Origin: JBCCMB01 sp039026555
Lineage (GTDB): Bacteria; Pseudomonadota; Alphaproteobacteria; Caulobacterales; Hyphomonadaceae
DNA length: 22,998 nucleotides
Reading direction: 5' to 3'
Assembly (NCBI GenBank): GCA_039026555.1
Contig: JBCCMB010000033.1
Location: forward strand, 1-22,998
A program made the translations under genes and the position numbers. The notes below the pieces were generated by a model. That model made no database searches. It worked only from the letters and a program-made list of their open reading frames with translations, and had not been told where the DNA came from. This document shows, piece by piece, positions 1 to 7,399 of this stretch (position 1 is the stretch's first letter; each line of letters opens with the position of its first letter).

Positions 1-868
1 CAAATTTTTTGAAATAAATCGACAAGCCGCGCGCTTTTGCCCCATCGACGACGGCCGATGAGACTTTGCTCGTTGATCCATAATGCAGCGCGCCGGCCGC
101 GGGCGTGAACACGACATCGCCGCCCCAAGCTTCTCTTGCACGTCGACACACATCAATATCTTCAACGTGAAGGAAATAGGCTTCATCGAAGCCGCGTAAA
201 CGTTCAAACCCACGCCGCGACATATACATCATCGCGCCGGACACCGCCGGCATGGAGACGGGTCCGTCCGGAAGAGGATCGTTCTCACGATGCACGTCCC
301 GGAAACTTGAATGAAAACGCTCCAGACGGGACAAGCCGAAATATGACACAAAGGCCGACCACAAAGTCAGCGTCGCGCGACGCCCGCCGCGCTGTTCTCG
401 ACCGTCTTCAAAATATATGCGGCCGCCGACAATCCAGGGCTCCGACAACCCGACAGACGCAGCCTCAAGCGCGGCGACAGACCCTGGTCGCAGCAAGGCG
501 TCGGGGTTGATAAACAAAAAGCGGTCGCCTCGGGCGCGCTGCGCCCCCAAATTACACCCCGCCGCAAAGCCCAAATTACGATTCGGCGTCACGAGAGACG
601 CATCGGCGGTTCTGGCGCAAAAGCTCTCCAGCCATTGTGTGTCTTCTGCGGGGTTCCCGTTATTGACGACGATGATTTCATCAATGTCGTTATCGGCGCG
701 CAGAACATGTAAGCAATCGCGTAAACGCGGGCCGGTAAAATAGCTGACGACAATCGCCGAAACGGTTCGCGCGCCGCCGATCGAACGATTGATGCGCCGC
801 CAATAATCGTGGGCCTCGCCGGCCTCCCGCCCCGGGAACACAAAGCCGCCATCGTCTGCAGGACTCAT
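1..868 (-). CDS. Family 2 glycosyltransferase, rhamnosyltransferase-like (3' end cut off by window edge)
   Basis: Reading the minus strand from the ATG at 868 gives an open frame of 289 codons to the window edge, so only a short C-terminus is missing for a family of roughly 300 residues. The GT-A fold start is seen at residues 37-43 (SAIVVSY), followed by VVNNGNP (67-73), NRNLGFAAGCN (97-107), the metal/nucleotide-binding region FINPDALL (119-126, NPDA replacing a DxD as in WbbL-type enzymes), and the acceptor-side motif GFDEAYFLHVEDIDVCRR (226-243). Such enzymes transfer a sugar, often rhamnose, from a nucleotide donor onto a lipid-linked glycan on the cytoplasmic face of the inner membrane. 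Its ATG overlaps the stop of the preceding O-antigen ligase-like gene (ATGA at 868-865), so the two are translationally coupled. About 36 residues precede the catalytic domain, longer than usual. The donor and acceptor sugars cannot be read from the sequence. Confidence 0.88.
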   Translation of the reverse strand, partial: MSPADDGGFVFPGREAGEAHDYWRRINRSIGGARTVSAIVVSYFTGPRLRDCLHVLRADNDIDEIIVVNNGNPAEDTQWLESFCARTADASLVTPNRNLGFAAGCNLGAQRARGDRFLFINPDALLRPGSVAALEAASVGLSEPWIVGGRIYFEDGREQRGGRRATLTLWSAFVSYFGLSRLERFHSSFRDVHRENDPLPDGPVSMPAVSGAMMYMSRRGFERLRGFDEAYFLHVEDIDVCRRAREAWGGDVVFTPAAGALHYGSTSKVSSAVVDGAKARGLSIYFKKF

Positions 869-2082
869 GCTTCAAACTCGTCCTTGCGCATCGCGATCAA
901 CACCAAACAACATACAATAACAGCGACGAACGCCCACCAACCCGCATTCCATAGACCAAAAGACACGCCGCAGGCCACCGCGCAAGCGCCCCAAACACCT
1001 GCCGCCGCCTGCGCGGCGGGCATGCCAATGCTTCTGGGCTCAGGCAAACGACCGCCCAGCGCAATCAATGCAGCCGATAACAGCGCCGCGCCGACAGCTC
1101 CAAGCTCCAGCCACACTTGCAAAGGCATATTGTGTGGATGACCTCCGACGATCAGCTCTCCTTTAAACGCACCTGCGGTGTAAACCACATCAACCGTGCG
1201 CGAGGCGTCCGCCCCCCATCCAAAGACAGGTTTTTCCGCGATCAGCCCAACTGTTAGGCGCCATGCATCCATCCGCCACATCATGGACGCCGTCTCGGTT
1301 GAGTTCGCGTCCGCCGCTCCACCGGCGTCGCTCAAGAATAGCAATACTAGGACGGGGGCCGAAAATACGAGCGCCGCGCTGCACCAGCCCAGAATACGGA
1401 AACCGTGCGCGGGCCAGATCCGCACCACGCCCGCACCAGCGAACGCCGCAAAAATCGCAAGTGCGGCCGCGTAAAATCCCAAGTAAACGGCGCTCGCCGC
1501 GACGACCGCCGCCACGACATATGCGCCGAGCGGTCCGACACGCTCCGCCGACGCAAGATGAGACGCCAATATGGGCGCCGCGGCGGCTGTCATCATCGCA
1601 TTGCGCCCGATATTCTGAACAAGCTCCCCCGGGCTCGAACTCAAAGGCGAAAAAAGATCGAGCAGAAACGCCTCAAACAATGCGGTGATCGTCAGCAAGC
1701 CCACCATGGCGGCGACCGCCCAAGGGGCGTAGCGCGACAAACGGCGCGCCGACGCGATGTCGCTCGCCCTCGCCATCGCAAAAACGACCGCGCCGGCCGC
1801 CGCCACCAAAAACAGCCGAATGACCGATGATTTGACCGCATATTTGCCATCCGACGGGTTGAACTCGAGCAATCGGCCCTCCCAGGGCGACCATGCGTAA
1901 GACACTGCGGCGAAAGCAAAAGCTGCTGCAAGCAAGACGCTGTAGATACGCCATTCCATAGCGGGCTTGTCGCTAAAGGCGGCCAGCGCGACGAGAAATA
2001 TTAGCGGGGCAAACCCTAGTCCGCCCGCGAAGGCTACGGGGGGCGTCAAGACAAGCGCGGCTATCCAAGCCTTAGAAAACAC
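865..2082 (-). CDS. O-antigen ligase / Wzy-type polytopic membrane protein
   Basis: This very hydrophobic protein has about ten to twelve predicted membrane spans and one large polar loop near two thirds of its length. The loop contains EKPVFGWGADAS and, further on, GGHPHNMPLQVWLELG, which matches the conserved O-antigen ligase (Wzy_C) signature, where the loop histidine and the LQxWxElG segment are typical. Family members join undecaprenyl-linked glycans to lipid A core or polymerise repeat units in the periplasm. I place the start at the GTG at 2082 because AAGGGG lies nine bases upstream and the protein then begins right before the first membrane span (405 residues). A GTG at 2121 would add 13 polar residues but has no clear ribosome binding site. 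The gene overlaps the downstream glycosyltransferase by four bases, placing it in a surface-glycan operon. Ligase and polymerase cannot be told apart from sequence alone. Confidence 0.8.
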   Translation of the reverse strand: MFSKAWIAALVLTPPVAFAGGLGFAPLIFLVALAAFSDKPAMEWRIYSVLLAAAFAFAAVSYAWSPWEGRLLEFNPSDGKYAVKSSVIRLFLVAAAGAVVFAMARASDIASARRLSRYAPWAVAAMVGLLTITALFEAFLLDLFSPLSSSPGELVQNIGRNAMMTAAAAPILASHLASAERVGPLGAYVVAAVVAASAVYLGFYAAALAIFAAFAGAGVVRIWPAHGFRILGWCSAALVFSAPVLVLLFLSDAGGAADANSTETASMMWRMDAWRLTVGLIAEKPVFGWGADASRTVDVVYTAGAFKGELIVGGHPHNMPLQVWLELGAVGAALLSAALIALGGRLPEPRSIGMPAAQAAAGVWGACAVACGVSFGLWNAGWWAFVAVIVCCLVLIAMRKDEFEA

Positions 2083-2189
2083 TCTTTGTTTCCCCTTAAC
2101 GCGGTCCCAACTGCGAGACACACGTCTTTAGGGCGCGCTCCGCATCATCGCTTAAGCGCACCAAACGGTAAGGCCGTGACTGATTTGGC

Positions 2190-2216
2190 ATGCGGCCGTC
2201 AAGGCGACGGCCGCAT
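2190..2216 (-). terminator. Perfect 11-bp hairpin downstream of thrS, no U-tract
   Basis: ATGCGGCCGTC (2190-2200) pairs perfectly with GACGGCCGCAT (2206-2216) around a five-base loop. It lies 45 bases after the thrS stop codon and before the O-antigen ligase-like gene on the same strand. Neither strand shows a T-run directly after the stem, so it is not a textbook intrinsic terminator. It could end or protect the thrS transcript, or separate thrS from the polysaccharide genes. Confidence 0.42.
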
Positions 2217-2260
2217 TAAATGGATTTTAGAATCAAGCGGCCTTCGCGTTGAGCACGCGC

Positions 2261-4186
2261 TTAGCGCTTCAAATCAGGCGGCGTCGCTTCATGGGTTAAA
2301 CCTGAGAGCGCATCCTCAAGTGAAACGATCTCCTGCTTGGCGCCCTGCCCAAACCGGCGGAGCGCCAAAGATCGGTCTTCTGCCTCTTTGCGGCCGACGA
2401 CGGCGATCACATGAATTTTCTGCACGGAATGCTCGCGAACTTTGTAGTTGATCTTCTCATTGCGAAGATCGAGCTCCGCCCGCAGCCCTGCAGATTTCAG
2501 CGCCTCGACCACTTCCAGCGCATAAGAATCGGCATCCGACGTGATCGTCGCCACCACGATTTGAACGGGTGCAAGCCAGAGCGGAAACGCGCCGGCGTAA
2601 TGCTCGATCAAAATGCCCGTGAAGCGCTCCAACGACCCAAACAAGGCCCGGTGCAACATCACCGGCCGGTGTTTGTCGCCATCCTCGCCGATATAGGCGG
2701 CGTCGAAACGCTCAGGCAAATTGAAGTCCACCTGCAACGTGCCGCACTGCCAATCACGTCCGATCGCGTCGCGCAGCACAAATTCCAGCTTTGGTCCATA
2801 AAACGCGCCTTCGCCCGGATTGACGCTATAGGGAAGCCCCGCAGCCTTCAAAGCGTGCATCAAAGCCGCTTCAGATTTGTCCCAAACGGCGTCGTCGCCA
2901 ATGCGCGCCTCGGGTCGGTCGGAAAATTTGATGCGGACGTCGTCGAAGCCAAAATCCTGATAAATATCAAGAATGAGATCGACGATATCGAGGCATTCCT
3001 GCTGCAATTGCTCCGGCGTACAAAACACATGGGCGTCGTCTTGGGTAAAGTGACGCACCCGCATCATGCCGTGCAGCGCGCCGGACGGTTCATAGCGGTG
3101 CACTTTGCCGAACTCCGCCATGCGCAAAGGCAGCTCGCGATAAGAGCGCTGGCCATGATTGTAGACCTGTACGCCGCCCGGACAATTCATGGGTTTCAGC
3201 GCATATTTGCGCTCGTCCGGCATCACCGTGGAATACATGTTCTCGCCGAATTTCTCGGCGTGTCCGGACGTTTCCCACAAAGAGTAATCTAAGAGGTCAG
3301 GCGTATTGATCTCGACATAGCCGGCGCCGTCTTGGCGGCGACGCATATAGCCGATCAGCGTTTGGAACAGCGTCCAGCCCTTTGGATGCCAGAAGATGGA
3401 GCCAGGCCCCTCTTCCTGCATATGGAATAAATCCATCACATTTGCGAGCTTGCGATGGTCTCGCTTTTCGGCTTCCTCCAAGCGCGTGAGATGCGCGTCG
3501 AGGTCTTTTTCATTGACCCACGCCGTGCCGTAAATGCGTTGCAGCATTTCATTGTTGGAATCGCCGCGCCAATAGGCGCCCGCCAACTTCATCAACTTAA
3601 ACGCTTTCGGCAGCTTGCCCGTGGAGGGAAGATGCGGCCCGCGGCACAGATCATACCAATCGCCCTGGCGGTAAACCGTGATCGGTTCGCCGGCCGGCAA
3701 ATCGGCGATAATCTCCGCCTTATAGGCCTCGCCAATCTCTTTGAAATGCACGATCGCCTCGTCGCGATCCCACACTTCACGTTCGATCGGATAATCGGCG
3801 TCTACGATTTTCGCCATCTCCGCTTCGATCTGCTCAAAATCATCCGTTGAGAAGGCCTCGTCCCGGGCGAAATCGTAGAAAAAGCCGTCATCAATGACGG
3901 GGCCGATCGTCACCTGGGTATCGGGAAACAGCTTTTGCACCGCCTGGGCGAGCACGTGGGCCGCGTCATGGCGGATCAGATCCAAGCCTTCAGGATCGTC
4001 CTTGGACAGCAAGGCCAGTTCAGAATCGCCTTCCAGCGGGCGCTGCATATCCCATAGCTCGTCATTCACGCGCGCCACCAGCGAGCGTTTTGCAAGCGAT
4101 TTGGAGATGCCGCCGGCGATATCCATCGGGCTGACGCCGTCTTCATACTCGCGCTTGGAGCCGTCGGGGAAAGAAATCGTAATCAT
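2261..4186 (-). CDS. thrS: Threonyl-tRNA synthetase
   Basis: Charges tRNA-Thr with threonine in the cytoplasm and removes mischarged serine. The 641-residue length is normal and all domains are present in order: TGS domain (about 1-60), the editing domain with HxxxH (H73, H77) and C181-GPH185, and the class II catalytic core. The core has MNCPGG (333-338), motif 2 around KVHRYEPSGALHGMMRVRHF (361-380) and motif 3 HRALFGSLERF (512-522). The zinc ligands expected from E. coli ThrS correspond to C335, H386 and H512. The anticodon-binding domain starts near PLWLAPVQIVVATI (535). The ATG at 4186 gives the usual N-terminus, although no strong Shine-Dalgarno is visible. The 110-base gap to yidD upstream is mostly occupied by a palindromic repeat, so the leader would be strongly folded. 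Identification is secure. Confidence 0.98.
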   Translation of the reverse strand: MITISFPDGSKREYEDGVSPMDIAGGISKSLAKRSLVARVNDELWDMQRPLEGDSELALLSKDDPEGLDLIRHDAAHVLAQAVQKLFPDTQVTIGPVIDDGFFYDFARDEAFSTDDFEQIEAEMAKIVDADYPIEREVWDRDEAIVHFKEIGEAYKAEIIADLPAGEPITVYRQGDWYDLCRGPHLPSTGKLPKAFKLMKLAGAYWRGDSNNEMLQRIYGTAWVNEKDLDAHLTRLEEAEKRDHRKLANVMDLFHMQEEGPGSIFWHPKGWTLFQTLIGYMRRRQDGAGYVEINTPDLLDYSLWETSGHAEKFGENMYSTVMPDERKYALKPMNCPGGVQVYNHGQRSYRELPLRMAEFGKVHRYEPSGALHGMMRVRHFTQDDAHVFCTPEQLQQECLDIVDLILDIYQDFGFDDVRIKFSDRPEARIGDDAVWDKSEAALMHALKAAGLPYSVNPGEGAFYGPKLEFVLRDAIGRDWQCGTLQVDFNLPERFDAAYIGEDGDKHRPVMLHRALFGSLERFTGILIEHYAGAFPLWLAPVQIVVATITSDADSYALEVVEALKSAGLRAELDLRNEKINYKVREHSVQKIHVIAVVGRKEAEDRSLALRRFGQGAKQEIVSLEDALSGLTHEATPPDLKR

Positions 4187-4217
4187 GGTTTCGGGTATCC
4201 GAGATGTCGCGCGGAGC

Positions 4218-4301
4218 CTTAGAGCAATTCCGTCGGCGGTGGAAGTTCCGCCGTGGCGGAAGACCCGCGCACGCGCACAAAGCCGGCCGGCGCGCTCTAA
4301 G
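4218..4301. repeat. Alphaproteobacterial intergenic palindromic repeat (TTAGAGC...GCTCTAA type)
   Basis: The outer arms CTTAGAGC (4218-4225) and GCTCTAAG (4294-4301) are perfect inverted repeats. Inside them sits a tight palindrome, TTCCGCC-GT-GGCGGAA (4246-4261), with a competing pairing of CGGCGG (4234-4239) to CCGCCG (4248-4253). The left end TTAGAGCAATTCC closely resembles the ends of dispersed intergenic palindromic elements that I recall from many alphaproteobacterial chromosomes. The element sits between yidD and thrS. Its right arm contains, on the minus strand, the TAG stop codon of yidD. I see no second full copy in this window, so the repeat nature is inferred from resemblance and structure. 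Confidence 0.6.
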
Positions 4302-4725
4302 TCTCTACGTGTGTTTTAGAAGAAGGTTCAGGCGTTTCCGGACGCGCGCCCAACACCGCCTTGGCCGACCATTCGCCGTATCGCCAAGGCAGCAAGGGAT
4401 GCGCGCCCTTGCCAGTTCGTGTGGTGTCCAAGCATGTCGGAACAGGATCCCAGCCATGGCTGCCGCCTGGGCGGCACCGACAAACCCGCGCCAAACCCAT
4501 CCAAGCGCCCGCCCATACGCCATGCCGGCTTGCGGCTTCCGCCGCATACTCCGAGCACGTGGGCGCATGCCGACAGTGCACGCCAACGGCCTGAAACGCC
4601 GGCGACAACGTCGCCTTATACGCTTTCAAAAGGCCGCCCATAATAGGCCGATAAGGGTTGGCGGGCGTCGTCACGACAGGCTCTTCACAATTAGCGTGCG
4701 GGCAAGGGGCCGCACTTACGTTCAT
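4297..4725 (-). CDS. yidD: Membrane protein insertion efficiency factor YidD
   Basis: YidD is a small membrane-associated protein that helps the YidC insertase place proteins in the inner membrane. The family core is clear: GGLLKAYKATLSP, then CRHAPTCSEYAAEAASRHG, GAWMGLARVCRCRPGG and HGWDPVP, including the conserved cysteines. The core is normally about 70-85 residues. Here 142 residues are encoded, with roughly 28 before the core and about 45 after it, including LPWRYGEWSAKAVLG. Translation may start at the ATG at 4725, overlapping the end of the M48 protease gene by 35 bases, or at a GTG at 4674 with GAAGAG just upstream, which would avoid the overlap. The stop codon lies inside the arm of a palindromic repeat, so the last residues may have been altered by its insertion. 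The neighbouring membrane protease suggests a shared envelope-quality role, which is inference. Confidence 0.9.
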   Translation of the reverse strand: MNVSAAPCPHANCEEPVVTTPANPYRPIMGGLLKAYKATLSPAFQAVGVHCRHAPTCSEYAAEAASRHGVWAGAWMGLARVCRCRPGGSHGWDPVPTCLDTTRTGKGAHPLLPWRYGEWSAKAVLGARPETPEPSSKTHVET

Positions 4726-5626
4726 ACATCTCTATATAGTGCGGCATAACTTTTTCGAAATCCGCCGCACGCGCTTCCGGGTCTGGGTGGGTGGACAACA
4801 TCTCAGGTTGACGCTGTCCGCCGCCCAATTGCGCCATCCGACGCCAAAGCTCCGGCGCTTCGCGCGGGTCGTAACACGCCCGGGTTAATAATTCCAAGCC
4901 GATCATATCCGCTTCGCTTTCATGGCTGCGCGAAAACGGCAAAAGCACGCCCACCTGCGCGCCCATGCCGAACGCGCCCATCACCATGCGTTGCGTGCCG
5001 GCGTCCGAGCCGCTCATCGACGCGCCGACCGCCACCTGGCCTAGCTGCATGACTTTTTGCTGGCTCATCCGCTCCGCGCCGTGTCGCGCCAAAGCGTGGC
5101 CGACTTCATGCCCCATAATCACCGCGATGCCGTTGCGGTTCTGCGCCGTCGGCAAGATGCCGGTGTAAAACGCGACCTTCCCGCCCGGCAGACAGAATGC
5201 GTTCGGCGTATCGGATTGGATGACCTTAAATTCCCAATCGAATTTGTCCGCCAGCGTGCCCCATGACGGAATGCGCCCTTCCGCCACCAGATCCTGCTCC
5301 CAATCCACCGCCGCGTCGGCGATATCTTCCCCGATCAGCTCGATCACATTCACGATCTCGCCCGCGTCCGCCGGGCAGGATGTTGCGCCCCGATCGCACA
5401 ACACGTTTTCCGACCTCAAAATCTGCGCATAGGATTGATCGCCGAGCCGCACTTCGTCCTCGACGGACATGGTGATCATCTGATTGCGGCCCGTGATTCC
5501 CGTTTTTTGGTTGGAGAACCAGTAAAAGGCCAGGCCTAAAATCACCAATCCGATGATCGGCAAGCGGCCGCCTAGCCCGCCGCGCGACCGAGACCGGCCC
5601 CGATATCCATAGGATGGAATGCGCAT
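4691..5626 (-). CDS. M48 family zinc metalloprotease, N-terminally membrane-anchored
   Basis: The gluzincin motif HEVGH is at residues 173-177 with the catalytic Glu at 174, and the third zinc ligand is expected in ESEAD (236-240). Both are intact. After an arginine/glycine-rich N-terminus (1-21), residues about 22-38 (LPIIGLVILGLAFYWF) form one membrane segment that would anchor the protease domain outside the cytoplasm. The layout resembles Loi/BepA/YcaL-type envelope proteases that degrade misfolded or stalled outer-membrane proteins. Two cysteines (77 and 84) lie close together and could form a disulfide. The ATG at 5626 is preceded by GAGAGGG with a short spacer. It follows the monooxygenase gene by 86 bases and overlaps yidD. 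The substrate is unknown, and no TPR repeats are present, unlike full-length BepA. Confidence 0.88.
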   Translation of the reverse strand: MRIPSYGYRGRSRSRGGLGGRLPIIGLVILGLAFYWFSNQKTGITGRNQMITMSVEDEVRLGDQSYAQILRSENVLCDRGATSCPADAGEIVNVIELIGEDIADAAVDWEQDLVAEGRIPSWGTLADKFDWEFKVIQSDTPNAFCLPGGKVAFYTGILPTAQNRNGIAVIMGHEVGHALARHGAERMSQQKVMQLGQVAVGASMSGSDAGTQRMVMGAFGMGAQVGVLLPFSRSHESEADMIGLELLTRACYDPREAPELWRRMAQLGGGQRQPEMLSTHPDPEARAADFEKVMPHYIEMYERKCGPLPAR

Positions 5627-5643
5627 GCCGCCCTCTCTTACGT

Positions 5644-5668
5644 CTCGGCCAAGCGCAGTTTAGCCGAG
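5644..5668 (-). other. Short hairpin in the gap between the monooxygenase and M48 genes
   Basis: CTCGGC (5644-5649) pairs with GCCGAG (5663-5668) across a 13-base loop, in the 86-base gap after the monooxygenase stop and just before the protease ribosome binding site. No T-run follows. It may be a weak terminator, a leader structure or chance. Confidence 0.25.
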
Positions 5669-5712
5669 GCTCAAAAGCCGATGAAAGCGTTTTTGTAAGA
5701 ATGGACGGATGC

Positions 5713-7233
5713 CTACTCCGCCGCCGATAAGGCCGGCGCGCCGTCCGCCTCGTTCTCGGCTTCCGGCCCGCGGAATTCCATCACCTCATCTTCCAGGCCG
5801 CCGAACCGCAGATTCATCATGTCAACAGCGTAGTCCTGGTGCAGTCGCCAAGGCTTTTCCACGCCCTGTTTCGGCATTTTGTGCTCGGCGCGTTTGAAAT
5901 AACCAGAGGAGAAATCCGCAAAGGGTTTGCGTTCGATATTCGGATCGGTCAGACGCGGCGTCGCCTGAACTGCGCCGGTTCGATCCATATGCTTCAACAT
6001 GCGGCACAGATATTCCGACACCAGATCAGCTTTCAGCGTCCACGAGGCGTTCGTATAGCCGAAGGTGAAGATCATGTTGGGCACGTTCGAATACATCATG
6101 CCTTTGTAAATGGTGATGTCGCGCGGCTCGACCTTCCGGCCGTCCACGGTTAGTTCCGCACCGCCCAGGGTTTGCAGATCCAGGCCCGTCGCCGTCACGA
6201 CAATGTCAGCGGCTAAAGTGCGGCCCGATTTCAACTTTAAGCCTTCCGGCGAAAAACGCTCGATATGATCGGTCGCCACGGACGCCTTTCCACTGGAAAT
6301 CGCGTGGAACATGTCATTATCCGGCACGAGGCACAGCCGCTCTTCCCAGGGATTATAGCGCGGCGTGAAATGCGTTTCGACGTCATAGCCTTCCGGCAAT
6401 TTCGCGCGCACAGCTTTAAGCAGCTTTTCTTTGACTTTGACCGGCTTGTTGCGCGCCATTTTGAAGAAGAATTGCTGCAGGACCACATTGCGCCAACGGA
6501 CAATGCCGTAAGCAAGTTTCGCCGGCAGGAATTTGCGGAGCGTCAGCGCAAACTTATCTTTGACCGAGCGCGAGATCATATAGGTCGGCGATCTTTGTAA
6601 CATAGTGACATGCCCCGCCGTCTCCGCCATCACTGGAACGATCGTCACCGCCGTCGCGCCGGAGCCGATCACCACCACGCGCTTGCCGGCGTAATCCAAA
6701 TCTTCCGGCCATTGTTGCGGATGGATCAGCTGGCCTTCAAAACTGTCGACACCCTCAAACTCCGGCGTGTAGCCCGCATCGTAATTATAATAGCCGGCGC
6801 ACATGGCGATGAAACGCGCCGTCGTCTGCTCCGTCTCGCCCGTCGCCCCGTTCACGGCTTCCACCGTCCATAGAGCGTGCTGCGACGACCAGCGCGCGTC
6901 GATCACTTTGCGGCCGAAGCGGATATTCTTGCGGATGTCCTCCTCGTCGACAGTTTCTTCGACGTATTTCTTGATTGAATGTCCATCCGCGATCGCTTTT
7001 TGCTTTTCCCACGGCTTAAAGCGGAAGCCGAGCGTATACATGTCGCTGTCGGAGCGAATGCCCGGATAGCGGAATAAATCCCATGTGCCGCCGACCGCGT
7101 CGCGCCGCTCCAGGATTGCGTAGGACTTGTCCGGACACCGCTTTTGCAGATGGTAGGCCGCGCTTACGCCGGATATGCCGGCTCCCACGATCAACACGTC
7201 TAGATCCGGTTTTGCGGCGCTATGGTGGGCCAT
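5713..7233 (-). CDS. EthA-like flavin-containing / Baeyer-Villiger monooxygenase
   Basis: This is an FAD- and NADPH-dependent monooxygenase. The FAD Rossmann motif GAGISG is at residues 17-22, followed by ERRDAVGGTWDLFRYPG and RSDSDMY. The Baeyer-Villiger-like fingerprint FEGQLIHPQQWP precedes the NADPH motif VIGSGATA. A conserved C-terminal stretch, FGYTNASWTLKADLVSEYLC, strongly recalls mycobacterial EthA. Such enzymes oxidise ketones or sulfur and nitrogen compounds; the substrate here is not predictable. I place the start at the ATG at 7233 (506 residues) because GGAGGA lies about nine bases upstream and the FAD motif then sits at its usual depth. The frame is open further upstream to 7332, but that stretch is the divergent promoter region. 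The metallo-hydrolase gene is transcribed divergently. Confidence 0.9.
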   Translation of the reverse strand: MAHHSAAKPDLDVLIVGAGISGVSAAYHLQKRCPDKSYAILERRDAVGGTWDLFRYPGIRSDSDMYTLGFRFKPWEKQKAIADGHSIKKYVEETVDEEDIRKNIRFGRKVIDARWSSQHALWTVEAVNGATGETEQTTARFIAMCAGYYNYDAGYTPEFEGVDSFEGQLIHPQQWPEDLDYAGKRVVVIGSGATAVTIVPVMAETAGHVTMLQRSPTYMISRSVKDKFALTLRKFLPAKLAYGIVRWRNVVLQQFFFKMARNKPVKVKEKLLKAVRAKLPEGYDVETHFTPRYNPWEERLCLVPDNDMFHAISSGKASVATDHIERFSPEGLKLKSGRTLAADIVVTATGLDLQTLGGAELTVDGRKVEPRDITIYKGMMYSNVPNMIFTFGYTNASWTLKADLVSEYLCRMLKHMDRTGAVQATPRLTDPNIERKPFADFSSGYFKRAEHKMPKQGVEKPWRLHQDYAVDMMNLRFGGLEDEVMEFRGPEAENEADGAPALSAAE

Positions 7234-7399
7234 GAAGGGGATCCTCCGCGCGATATCGACATGTTTTGTCGCTATCAGTGCCGATAATATGTGCGAATGC
7301 GGTCGACGCGGCCACAACTCCCGCAGGGGCAACGGGTCGCGCTTGCGCTAAGGTGAGCCCGACGCCATTGTCCGCATGAGTGAAAATGTCGAGGTTTGA
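7234..7399. promoter_or_regulatory. Divergent intergenic region, probable back-to-back promoters
   Basis: These 166 bases separate the minus-strand monooxygenase from the plus-strand metallo-hydrolase and must hold promoters for both. An AT-rich spot in G+C-rich surroundings, GATAATAT (7283-7290), could be a -10 element on the plus strand (GATAAT), and its complement reads TATTAT on the other. I could not find convincing -35 boxes at standard spacing. A palindrome CGATATCG (7251-7258) lies near the monooxygenase start and could be an operator. Confidence 0.35.

Noticed and set aside
136..743. Plus-strand open frames at the left edge
   Set aside because: They are antisense to the glycosyltransferase read continuously from 868 to the window edge.
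589..852. Minus-strand 87-codon frame
   Set aside because: Wrong frame of the same strand; the frame starting at 868 carries the full GT2 motif set.
2411..3292. Long plus-strand open frame of 293 codons
   Set aside because: It lies antisense within thrS, whose protein is unmistakable; the antisense translation shows no recognisable motifs and reflects G+C-rich codon structure.
4187..4296. T-box or amino-acid leader for thrS
   Set aside because: No T-box features and no threonine-rich leader ORF were seen; the structure is better explained as an alphaproteobacterial palindromic repeat.
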